DNA from: CAWAMR01 sp963783095
GTDB taxonomy: Bacteria; Planctomycetota; Planctomycetia; Gemmatales; Gemmataceae
Assembly: GCA_963783095.1 (NCBI GenBank)
Contig: CAWAMR010000001.1
Span: 620,001-684,000 of the forward strand
Reading direction: 5' to 3'
DNA: 64,000 nt
This document shows, piece after piece, positions 25,964 to 34,016 of the stretch (its first letter is position 1; each line of letters starts with the position of its first letter). The translations under genes and the position numbers were made by a program. The notes beneath the pieces are model-generated. The model was not told the origin of the DNA and did not search any database. It was given only the letters and a program-made list of their open reading frames with translations.

Positions 25964-27698
25964 TCAGAACCCTACGTGCAAGATATAAATCGAAAAACCA
26001 ATCGGCCCCGAATGGATCCACTGATCGTCCACCAGCTGACATGTCCCACCCTGGGCGGTAATCAGCGCCATCGCCCTCTGCACGGTATGAGGGTCTTGAC
26101 TGAAAATCCCAAACAGCGCTTCTCCCGTTCCGGCTTCCCGCATGACTCTTAGTTCCGGATGGATCTGGGGAAAATGCTCCAAGACTCGTCGCGAACCATA
26201 CGAAAGGATCACTTGATGCGCGATCAAGCCCGCAGGTTCCGTCACGTCGTACCAAAACCACATCGCGGAATTCGGATCGTGTGACCGGATGAAGCGATGC
26301 GCTGCCGCGATGGCGCGGCATCGCATCGGCCTTGATCGGTTCGTAGGCCCGGACGCCATCGTAAATCGTCGCGGGCACCATCGGCCAGACACACTCGTAG
26401 CGAAATGCCGGTTTGCCGGCGGCACTCGCCAAGCTCACGCCCATAAGACAACATGCAATTCCCACGGATCGACCGTGCAGCAGCCCAATGCCAAAAATCG
26501 CGACGGCTCCGACCCACATGGGAGCGAGGAACCGCAACAGGTTCCATTCATCCATGCCAGCCCACTGGGACGGCAATAGCCGCGACAACATGCCCATCAA
26601 CATCAACAACATGGCAAAGAGCGGCAACCGGGAAGGTTCAATGGATCGAAGTGCAGGCGCTGACAAGCTTGCCAGAGCGATGGCAGCGAATGGGATCAAG
26701 AGATCGGCGTAATACCAGTATCGAATGAACCCCAAATTCCCGCGTTCGAGCAACAACAGGCTCGCCAAATACACCGCCAGCAAACCCCACACACTTTCCA
26801 TTCTCGGCAACCGGCAAGGCTCGTTTCGAGAACCCGCCAACGATAACAATCCACCGGCCACAACGCTTCCCGGCAGTATCAGCCACGCTGCATCGATGAT
26901 CCAGATCCAGCCGGTGTGCGGAAATCCTTCACTGGCCAGTCCGACCCCGGCCTGAACACTGGCGAGAAAGAAAAATGGACTGCCACCGAGTGTAGCGTTG
27001 ATGGACATCAATGCCACAGTGAGGCCAAGAGATCCAGCCCCACACCACCATAATTGAATGGGAAGCTCGCGCAGCAGATAGCAAGTCAAGAGCCGATCGC
27101 AGACCACAATACCCAGCGCGAAATAGCCGAAGAACAAATTCGTGAAGATGAGAGCTGACAACGCGCCTCCCGCCGACATCAACCAGAGCCGGCGCTGCGA
27201 CGAACCGGAAGCGCGATGAAGGCAATACATCGCTGCGAGTGTATAAGTGATCCCAAAGCCATCGATGTAGTCGTTGCCCATCGCTTCGAGGAAGAAGGGG
27301 TTGCCGGCGATCAACAGCGTGATGAGCAGGGCGGTCGTCGGGCCATAGACTCGTTTCAATATCCCATGCAGACCGAAGATCGAGGTGTAGAAAAGCAGTA
27401 GTCGCAAGAATGCATTGGCAATGAGGGTAGGGAACAAGGAATGGGCAATCCAGCCCGGCAGAATCAATGGCAGGCGCGTGGAATAGTATTGATCGTGAAA
27501 GACGAGCAGATGGGATGGGAGATGATAGTAGTAGCCGAAATAGATATAGGCATCCTGCAAGAGCGGGCTGAAAAACCAGGTTCGATCGACGGCCAGCAAT
27601 AGCCAGGGAAATATCCACAAGGAAATCGATGGAAACCAACGGAGTAGTCGTGGATGTGTTATCAAGATTTCTGACCATCCCGGTCGGCGGGCAATCAC
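25964..27698 (-). CDS. Multi-pass membrane protein, possible GT-C glycosyltransferase (frameshifted)
   Basis: About 577 aa with a dozen hydrophobic spans (ISLWIFPWLLLAV, LIANAFLRLLLFYTSIFGLH, ALLITLLIAGNPFFLEAM and more). The first outside loop has LQDAYIYFGYYYHL and HDQYYSTRLPLILPGW, resembling the acidic-residue loop of GT-C lipid-linked-sugar transferases. The soluble C-terminal domain continues in another frame after about 26320 (WFWYDVTEPAGLIAHQVILS to FSIYILHVGF, stop 25964); the uncorrected frame runs on to 25851 with unconvincing sequence. The start is a GTG at 27698. Substrate is unknown; an assignment as a polysaccharide or membrane-anchored transferase is inference. Confidence 0.6.
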
Positions 27699-28058
27699 CT
27701 GGTCAACCCGCGCTCAATTCGGATGAATGAGGCTGGCCAAATAATTATCAGAATGAGCCGGAATTGTACAGTGAGGATGACGGCGCGATTGGGAATGGGT
27801 GTAGCCAAATTCTCTGAGGGGGTCGCAGCGGCGGCATCCTGCCGCCGAGAGGTTGCAGACGGCGGCAGGATGCCGCCGCTACGACGGCATCCCAGAGAAT
27901 CTGGTTACACCCTGCGAATTTCCGATGTGCCGGATTCGCTCAGAGAGGTGTATCGGAAAGGGGCAATTCGCCCCGTCATCACGAAAGATGATTTTTGGAT
28001 CTGCGCATAAGAAAACCGCCGAACGATTCGGCGGTGACTGGTCGTGCTTGGATTCGAG
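27699..28058. other. Gene-free gap with a long hairpin
   Basis: A 360-bp region between two minus-strand genes. It holds the nested palindrome at 27797-27912 and no convincing gene. Confidence 0.6.
27797..27912. repeat. 116-bp nested palindrome
   Basis: The inner arms are 25 bp (core GCGGCGGCATCCTGCCGCC at 27828-27846) and match the right side 27860-27885 with one mismatch. Outer arms, GGTGTAGCCAAATTCTCTG and its near complement ending at 27912, extend the hairpin. The whole could fold into one long stem. It resembles a miniature inverted-repeat element; no target-site duplication was identified with confidence. Confidence 0.85.
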
Positions 28059-28382
28059 TTATCGACGCCCGCGCCCGTAACCGTATCCTCGGTAGCCCCA
28101 GCCTCCATAAACGCCGGGACGGCCATAGTATCCACGATAGCCGCCATAGAAGAAGGGTGAAATACCGACTGATACTCGTGGACCTACGTAATAGCCGCCA
28201 TAGGCCGGGTAGGAGTACGGGTACGCTCCGGCGTATATGCCTGGGCGGGCGTAACCGGGAGCATAGTACGGTGCTACGCCGATACCACCCTGCACGACCA
28301 CCTGGGCCTGAGCGCTGGACGGACTTCCTGCGATAAGCAGCAATCCCAGAACTGCACCTGTGGTTAGCATGAAAGTACGCAT
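28059..28382 (-). CDS. Small secreted Gly/Tyr-rich protein
   Basis: 107 aa. A signal peptide (MRTFMLTTGAVLGLLLIAGS, SSAQA) is followed by a mature part almost entirely of Gly, Tyr, Pro and Arg: GGIGVAPYYAPGYARPGIYA, YPAYGGYYVGPRVSVGISPF, GWGYRGYGYGRGRR. AGGAG lies a few bases before ATG 28382. It is a compositional paralogue of the gene at 21435-21734, sharing the PYYAP and VGVG/VGI words. Probably exported to the envelope; function unknown. Confidence 0.75.
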   Translation of the reverse strand: MRTFMLTTGAVLGLLLIAGSPSSAQAQVVVQGGIGVAPYYAPGYARPGIYAGAYPYSYPAYGGYYVGPRVSVGISPFFYGGYRGYYGRPGVYGGWGYRGYGYGRGRR

Positions 28383-28638
28383 ATGTATCTCCTTTTTGGA
28401 AGAATTCTGACCAGTTGCGAGCCACTATTCCAAAAGTTGCAAACACTGTGCCATCCGGTAGGTGCGGATGATTTCAGAAGTCAAATGCGATTAAAGATGG
28501 GTGGTTTGGCACGGCATTTTAAGATTGTAACATTCAAATGCCGATTAATATTCTGCATTCTGCACGACGATTCTAAGATTCGCTTGATTTTTCCAGGCGC
28601 TTTTGTATCGTCGCGCCCCATTGTGAAGGGGTAATCCG

Positions 28639-29412
28639 ATGAGGCTCGCTCTGGGTATATCGATGTGCGTACTGGCAACGATATCGGTGCCGGGCTGCGG
28701 GACAACCGTAAATCTTGCAAACTCTGTTGTGCCAATAATCGCAAATTGCGAGTCCCCAATTCCCTATGGTGGTGTCGCAGCGGACCTCAATACTTTCGAT
28801 GCGGTAAACTCCGCATTTTCGCCGGATGAAGGAGGCCATTTTGTAGCATTTTGGTCGGCCTTGATCACTGGTGCCGATTTAGGAGTCAGTTTTGTCGGTG
28901 ATACTGTCACCTTGCCTCTGGTCTACGGTATACGATACATTCGCCCATCTCGGCGTAGAGATTGTCAGCTTGAAGCGCCGACACCACCGGCTACCGATCA
29001 ACCTGCCCCGGTGCAACGCATTCCGCCTGCCGACGCCGTCGTGGAACACACGCCATCGACAGTCAAGGTTTCGGAACCAGTTCCTGAAATTTCATTACCA
29101 GAATCCAGTTGGACAAATCCTGACTCTCCCATACCACCGTTCGCTCGTTACTTCCCGATTGCAAAGTACAGTCAAAGCTTTCCTGTTGACCAATCGGACT
29201 GGGTCAAGCAGTTCCTTCATCGGGATCAAAGTGCTTCATCCGCCACGAGTCCCGAAGGATTTTCACTCTCGGACCACAAAACACCGTCTTATGAATCAAC
29301 CCCTGAGTCCGTTCCATCCTTGCCAGTTGACGCAGTCAAACAAAGCCCACCAGCATACCGGGAGAACTGGCGAAAAGCGTTCTTTCCCAACTCCGAACCG
29401 GCGAAACAATGA
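28639..29412 (+). CDS. YceK/YidQ-like lipoprotein with long C-terminal extension
   Basis: 257 aa. The lipobox is SVPGCG, so lipidation at Cys20 is expected. It is followed by GTTVNLANSV, PIPYGGVAADL and GDTVTLPLVYGIRY; the PYGGV and DT-TLP motifs mark the YceK/YidQ family of small lipoproteins, normally about 75-110 aa. Here a Pro/Ser-rich extension of roughly 150 residues follows (PPATDQPAPVQRIPPADAVV), presumably spanning the periplasm or peptidoglycan. GAAGGGG precedes ATG 28639. Function unknown. It is convergent with the next gene, separated by a palindrome. Confidence 0.75.
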   Translation: MRLALGISMCVLATISVPGCGTTVNLANSVVPIIANCESPIPYGGVAADLNTFDAVNSAFSPDEGGHFVAFWSALITGADLGVSFVGDTVTLPLVYGIRYIRPSRRRDCQLEAPTPPATDQPAPVQRIPPADAVVEHTPSTVKVSEPVPEISLPESSWTNPDSPIPPFARYFPIAKYSQSFPVDQSDWVKQFLHRDQSASSATSPEGFSLSDHKTPSYESTPESVPSLPVDAVKQSPPAYRENWRKAFFPNSEPAKQ

Positions 29413-29425
29413 ACATCACTCGACT

Positions 29426-29486
29426 ACGTGGGATAGGCGTCTCGCGCGTCTCGCCTGTCCGGACAGGCGGGACGCCTATCCCACGT
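29426..29486. terminator. Nested palindrome between convergent genes, likely bidirectional terminator
   Basis: Outer arms of 20 bp (ACGTGGGATAGGCGTCTCGC at 29426-29445 with 29467-29486, one mismatch) enclose a perfect palindrome GCCTGTCCGGACAGGC (29453-29468). It starts 13 bp after one stop and ends 2 bp before the other. Placement argues for termination on both strands, though there is no T tract. Confidence 0.6.
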
Positions 29487-29488
29487 GC

Positions 29489-31176
29489 TCAATTCTCGGG
29501 TGGCTGATACCCTTGTGGGGCCTCCACCACTTCGAAGTCCGATCCGCGTAATTTTCGCAGTTCCGCATGGAAATCCGGAATGCGTGGATCGGGTGCTACC
29601 GAAATCGCCCAGTCGATCCCATTGTCCGCGACGAACATCCCGTACTTCTTCAACCCCTTGAGTATTGCCTGCATTTCCGGCGAAAAAGTGCTGATATCGA
29701 AGTCTTTCCGGAGCCGAAGGCGCTCGCCCATGCGCGGCAGGTTCTCATCCTTGTGCGGGCTGGCATAGTGACGGGCCGGATAGACATACGCCCGGCGCGA
29801 TTTGACGACCGTAAACCGCATCGCATGCTCCACCATGCCGCGCTTCAGCTCGTCGTAACGCACCACCGAGGGGAAGACCGGCAGACCCGCTGCATCGGTT
29901 GAAGTCCATTCTTCGGGCCGCATCTTGTTCGATTTGAGATCGAAGATCGACGACTGCGAAGCCTGCCAGCCGGCATCGGTTTTGCGAAGCTGGTAAAACT
30001 CGTAGAGGATTCGATTGGTGGGATCGACGACCATGGCGTGACGATCGCCGTTTTCTTTCAGGACATCGCGCTGCACATCATCCAGCGTGATCTTTTTGCC
30101 CTTATAATTGCCTGGCCAGCCCTCGATCGGGATGATGTCGGGAACCGGGAACGGCCCCCGATCCGATTCGCCCGCGTATCCAACGATTTTGACCGAAATC
30201 TTCTTCTGGTCGGGCGGGATGAGCACAAAACCCATATCGGGGTTATAGCGGATCGGTTTGTCGGCCCCGATCGAGCCGATAATGCCCTTGGAATTCGAAT
30301 GCAACGGCCACGTGGAGACATCCAGGTTCCAGGGATTGTCGGCCGGGAAGACCTCAAGAGCGGACAGGATGGCGTCAGCTTCCGGGGTCTCGAACGATAT
30401 GGGTTTCGTGATGGCCGGCATCTTCGCTGCCTTGATGCGGGCGAGCCTGGCCGGATCGCCATGAACGGCCGGCGCGGCAGAGGCGACCGGAGCTGGCGCT
30501 CCGCCAACCACAAACGGCGTCAATGTCAGATCGATTTCTGTCGAGCCGATTTTGCCCTTGACCTTGTAGCCCACCAGAGGCTGCGGCCCAACCGGTATTG
30601 CCGGACCAACGGCGGGAGTGGGTGATTCTCCTCCTTCGAGCCAGATGTCGCTGAAATAAAGCGTCGGGCCGGCGTGCTTGATGTCGAGAATGAACCAGCG
30701 GATGACGTTCGCGAGGTCGGGCGCGGAGCCGTTCACGTTGGTCATCGCGTCGATGCCGAGTTTGACCTCGTTTTTACCGGGCTTGAGCCGAATCGGAATC
30801 ATTACACGCGTCTGATAGCTGGTCGAGCGTGCATGAACAACCGCCATTTCGAGATCAACGTCCACTTTGGCAGGGTTGAAAGCATCGAAACGCAGAGCGA
30901 CGAACTTTTTCCAATTCTTGCTCGCACCGGGTTTAGTACCAAAACTGTCGCCTTTGGCGAATGCAACCTTCGAGCCGCTTTGCCGCCGAGTTCCTTGAAG
31001 TCGTCCACAATTTCCGGGATAGTCTTGTCGTCCATTCCAGTGTCGCTCGGGATCTGGCCCTTGGAAACATTCAGCAACACGGTTTTCTGAGCCGGGGTTT
31101 GGCCGGCCAAATCCGGCAGGCTGAGAAACACGATTCCCAAGGGGAAAAGGACTGCAAGAGACAAACGGCGAAACAT
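29489..31176 (-). CDS. Secreted protein with NPWN-x-D domain, function unknown (frameshifted)
   Basis: Start ATG 31176 has AAGGAG nine bases upstream and begins a signal peptide (MFRRLSLAVLFPLGIVFLSL). An N-terminal beta-sandwich-like domain follows (KKFVALRFDAFNPAKVDVDL, IRWFILDIKHAGPTLYFSDI), reminiscent of carbohydrate-binding modules, then a large domain containing NPWNLDVSTWPLHSNSKGII, HAMVVDPTNRILYEFYQLRK and MRFTVVKSRRAYVYPARHYA. The latter pattern recurs in secreted bacterial proteins of unknown activity. The frame changes near 30975, after DDFKELGGKA. The restored length is about 562 aa. A surface polysaccharide-binding or -degrading role is a guess. Confidence 0.6.
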
Positions 31177-31221
31177 GGCTGTCAACTCCTTGGTGACGAA
31201 AAGAGGATCTAGGCTGCGAAG

Positions 31222-31338
31222 GGCGAGCGGCTGAAACAGATATTCCCGCAACCGCTACTTCGTGCGCGGCTCTTCGGCGAACGCAAGAGCCGCGCACGAC
31301 GTAAGCGGAAAGCTCTCGGTGCCGCTCGCCTAATGGAA
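31222..31338. repeat. Palindromic element related to the 5446-5722 block
   Basis: Inner arms ACCGCTACTTCGTGCGCGGC... (31251-31274) and its complement (31285-31308) share CGTGCGCGGCTCTT with the repeats at 5480-5700. The outer ends GGCGAGCGG (31222-31230) and CCGCTCGCC (31322-31330) are inverted, and the CGCCTAATGGAAG end matches the left boundary at 5446 in reverse complement. This is a second, single-unit copy of the same family. Confidence 0.85.
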
Positions 31339-31435
31339 GAACATAGAGCAGAATTTGAGAGTTCATCCACTCCGCGTTCTAATTTTAGTGAATTCGACGT
31401 TTAATAATCCATCCCCCAGGGACGGCAGCCATTAG

Positions 31436-31465
31436 CCGGGGGTCGAGCGTAAGCGACAGCCCCGG
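31436..31465. repeat. Small hairpin with AGCGTAAGCG loop
   Basis: CCGGGGGTCG and CGACAGCCCCGG form an imperfect stem around AGCGTAAG. The loop word resembles AGCGCAAGCG in the repeat at 11972-11989, suggesting related elements. Confidence 0.5.
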
Positions 31466-31561
31466 AAGTTTGTGGACACCGGAACGCATCTTGCTACGTT
31501 AAAGTCGAACAACACCATCGACAGGAAATACCTTTTGCACTCCCTTCCAAGCCAGCAACCA

Positions 31562-32911
31562 ATGAGCCTTTCACCCGCCGGCGAGCCTGGCTCTGCTGCC
31601 GTTGTGTCGCCGCCGGTTCCCCACGCCGGGCTCGCGCTCGACCTGGGCTGGGGTTTGGGTCTTTGGCTGGCCACCGGGATCGTGATCCTGGGATCGGGGT
31701 GGTTCGGCTGGCGGTATTTGATTCCCAATATCGACTCTGCCTCCAACACGATTGAATCTTACCGCAACTGGGATGGCAACTGGTATCGCAGCATCCTGGA
31801 GAAAGGCTATAATTACCGGGAGGGTATCGGCTCCAACGTGGCCTTCTTCCCCTGCTATCCCTTGCTCAGTGCAGCTGTGCAGCGCTGCACGGGATGCGAG
31901 ATGACGATGGCGATGTTGTTGGTATCGCAAGGTAGTCTGGCGATCGGGTTTGTCGCGTTCTTCAGTTACTTGCGACGGCGATTTGCGACGCTGCCGGCAT
32001 ACGCCCCAGCAGCACTCGTGCTATTTGCCCTTTTCCCGCCGACTTTTTTCTACCGGATTTGCTATTCGGAAGCGCTTTTCTTTTGTTTGCTCTCGTTGAC
32101 GCTGCTGGCGGTCGAGTGCCGTTTGCCGCTGGTGGTACCGGCGTTTTTCGCCGGCATGGCAGCGAGCACCCGGCCGGTCGGCGTTGCGCTGGCTCTCGTT
32201 ATCCTGCGGGAGATCTGGGTTCGATCGGATAACTGGAAACATTTCGTCTTTCGCTGCGCCTGGCTGTTGCCGCTATCGATTTGGGGGTTGATCGCATATT
32301 CCGGTTACCTTTACGATCGTTTCGGTGAACCGCTGGCATTCATCAAAGCGCAGGAGCACTGGAATCTTCACCCTGCTGCACCGCTCTCCGAGAAGCTGTA
32401 CGCCCTCGTGACGCTCAAGCCGATTTGGGGGAGTTTCGTGCCAGGATCCGGGCATTGTTTCGGTACAAACCTCGATCTGGTGGGTTACCCGATGTTGGCC
32501 AGCGGTGCCAATGGGATTGTGTACGTTTTCGGCTTGTTCCTGCTCGGAGTTGGTGTCTGGAAACGCTGGCTGAACACGAACGAGCTTTTGGTAACGCTCG
32601 GATTGCTGGGCATTCCCTACCTGACTCGAGGATTTGAAAGCCATTTTCTGTCATTCGCGCCCTTCACGTCCGTGGCGATTCCCATTTACATTCCGCTGAC
32701 GATGCTGTTCATGCGCGCGCCAAGGTTTGCTCAAGTCACCTATATGTTGATTTCGGCGTGGATTATCATTATGCTCAGCGCCGTTCTCGGCAGGATACCA
32801 TTTGGTATAATTGAAAAAGCAGACGCCAGACTACCCGAAAATCAGGTGGGTGGGTCTTTGAGAACAAGAACCATCCGCTTATATTCTCTCCCGGTCGCTT
32901 TGTCTTTGTAA
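31562..32911 (+). CDS. PIG-V-like mannosyltransferase family membrane protein
   Basis: 449 aa from ATG 31562 (MSLSPAGEPGSAAVVSPPVP); the frame is open from 31472, so a longer form is possible. The diagnostic loop is present: YRNWDGNWYRSILEKGYNYR then NVAFFPCYPLLSAAVQ, the WD-x-x-WY...GY and FFP-x-YPLL motifs of the PIG-V/GPI-mannosyltransferase-type GT-C family. About ten hydrophobic spans follow (ALVLFALFPPTFFYRI, LPLVVPAFFAGMAASTRPVG). In bacteria such proteins transfer sugars from lipid-linked donors to unknown envelope acceptors. The last 30 residues after 32820 look unnatural, so the native C-terminus may be lost or frameshifted next to the adjoining GNAT fragment. Confidence 0.75.
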   Translation: MSLSPAGEPGSAAVVSPPVPHAGLALDLGWGLGLWLATGIVILGSGWFGWRYLIPNIDSASNTIESYRNWDGNWYRSILEKGYNYREGIGSNVAFFPCYPLLSAAVQRCTGCEMTMAMLLVSQGSLAIGFVAFFSYLRRRFATLPAYAPAALVLFALFPPTFFYRICYSEALFFCLLSLTLLAVECRLPLVVPAFFAGMAASTRPVGVALALVILREIWVRSDNWKHFVFRCAWLLPLSIWGLIAYSGYLYDRFGEPLAFIKAQEHWNLHPAAPLSEKLYALVTLKPIWGSFVPGSGHCFGTNLDLVGYPMLASGANGIVYVFGLFLLGVGVWKRWLNTNELLVTLGLLGIPYLTRGFESHFLSFAPFTSVAIPIYIPLTMLFMRAPRFAQVTYMLISAWIIIMLSAVLGRIPFGIIEKADARLPENQVGGSLRTRTIRLYSLPVALSL

Positions 32912-33040
32912 GGCTTGTGTAATTCAGCAAATCCTATCGCATCGTAGAATTGGATGGCTCGAATGTTTTCCAGCCCAACATACAGGACGAGCAACAGCCA
33001 TAGGCAACCCAATGACGAGTGAAGAGCTTGTCGAAACTCG
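32842..33040 (-). pseudogene. GNAT acetyltransferase C-terminal fragment
   Basis: On the minus strand LYVGLENIRAIQFYDAIGFA then GREYKRMVLVLKDP matches the end of GNAT N-acetyltransferases, where N-x-x-AI-x-FY-x-x-x-GF is diagnostic of motif B. The acetyl-CoA-binding motif A (R/Q-x-x-G-x-G/A) is not clear upstream; QLPGAIGVRAF in the same frame may be a decayed version. No start or ribosome site was seen. It is a truncated or frameshifted relic that overlaps the end of the mannosyltransferase gene on the opposite strand. Confidence 0.45.
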
Positions 33041-33127
33041 ACCGTAGTCTGCCAACAATCGATAAAAGCACGAACCCCAATAGCCCCAGGGAGTTGTCGA
33101 CTTGCAGCACCTCGAAATGTTATTGCG

Positions 33128-33682
33128 TTAGTGTCCAAACTTTGAACGGACCAGATTTCGAAGAGACTCATCCGCATTCGGGATGGCAAGAGAAGTCTGT
33201 GTCGGTCTGCCTATTCTTGTATTTTCTTCGATGATACCCTGGAGTTCTGCGGCATCCTCCGCGTCGAGAACATGGGTACGGAGACCAACTGCAGAAGAAG
33301 GAAGAACAGGAATCCATTTCTCCAGGCGACTACGAGCGACTCCTTGACATTCCTCGAATTTCTTCGAACCATCCAGTTTGAAAGCTTGCCCCAATTCCTT
33401 CATATCTCTTTGCATGTCGTCGGCCAAATCAAGCCACCGAACATATAGTTTCTTTTCCAACTCATCGAGTTCTGAATCGGGCAGGCAATCACCACGAAAG
33501 ACATGCCCACGACGGGACTGAATCAGACCATCGATTGCCTCGAATAAACCGGTAAACAGCCGGAAGAATTCCTCCATCTTGTCGAGGCCATCCATGATCG
33601 CGTCGTGATCTTCCTTCCAGGATTCCTCGAACGTTTGGAGTTGGCGTTGCGACGGCTTGTAACGGAGTTTGGCGGTTTTCAT
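33128..33682 (-). CDS. Conserved-looking helical protein of unknown function
   Basis: 184 aa, starting MKTAKLRYKPSQRQLQTFEE at ATG 33682, with GGAGGAG ideally placed upstream. The frame is open further upstream, but without a ribosome site. The product is rich in charged residues and predicted helical (DAIMDGLDKMEEFFRLFTGL, LDELEKKLYVRWLDLADDMQ, RDMKELGQAFKLDGSKKFEE). No signal peptide, membrane span or recognised motif. It could be a cytosolic coiled or four-helix protein; no family is recognised. The neighbouring genes give no functional hint. Confidence 0.6.
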   Translation of the reverse strand: MKTAKLRYKPSQRQLQTFEESWKEDHDAIMDGLDKMEEFFRLFTGLFEAIDGLIQSRRGHVFRGDCLPDSELDELEKKLYVRWLDLADDMQRDMKELGQAFKLDGSKKFEECQGVARSRLEKWIPVLPSSAVGLRTHVLDAEDAAELQGIIEENTRIGRPTQTSLAIPNADESLRNLVRSKFGH

Positions 33683-34016
33683 ATTCCAATCTCCTCCAAA
33701 ATGATCTGTTGGCGATGACCATTTTATACTTCGGAAAATCAGTTTATGGAATGGCAACGAACCATTTTCCGCTAACCATTCGCCTGACCCCTGAGACGGT
33801 TTTTGGTGAGACCGCTTCCCGATGATTTTCCGAGCATCAATGAAACTCATGAAATGCGCTGAAATCTCAGAGGTTTTTCTTGCCTTTACACCGGCACCTG
33901 CGGTAAGCTATGGGTATTGGTTGAATCCCACCCACCGAAATGATCGCTATCGACCGATAGACTTGAACTCTCCCGCCAGTATCGTTTCGGACTCACGCGA
34001 TTTCTGAGCAAAGCAG
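33683..34016. other. Gene-free gap between divergent genes
   Basis: A 334-bp gap upstream of both the unknown helical protein and the DUF1592 gene. Nothing beyond the GGAGGAG ribosome site of the minus-strand gene was recognised. Confidence 0.5.

Larger units (their letters stand above)
31177..31561. other. Intergenic repeat region
   Basis: The 385-bp gap between divergent genes holds the palindromic element at 31222-31338 and a smaller hairpin at 31436-31465. Promoters for both genes must lie here, but none is clear. Confidence 0.6.

Noticed and set aside
25851..27698. The uncorrected 615-residue version of the membrane protein
   Set aside because: After about 26320 the sequence becomes low-quality, while the neighbouring frame gives a protein-like C-terminus ending at 25964.
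29489..31366. A longer N-terminus for the NPWN protein starting at 31366
   Set aside because: It reads through the palindromic repeat at 31222-31338 and lacks a signal peptide; the correct start, with AAGGAG and a signal peptide, is at 31176 in the other frame.
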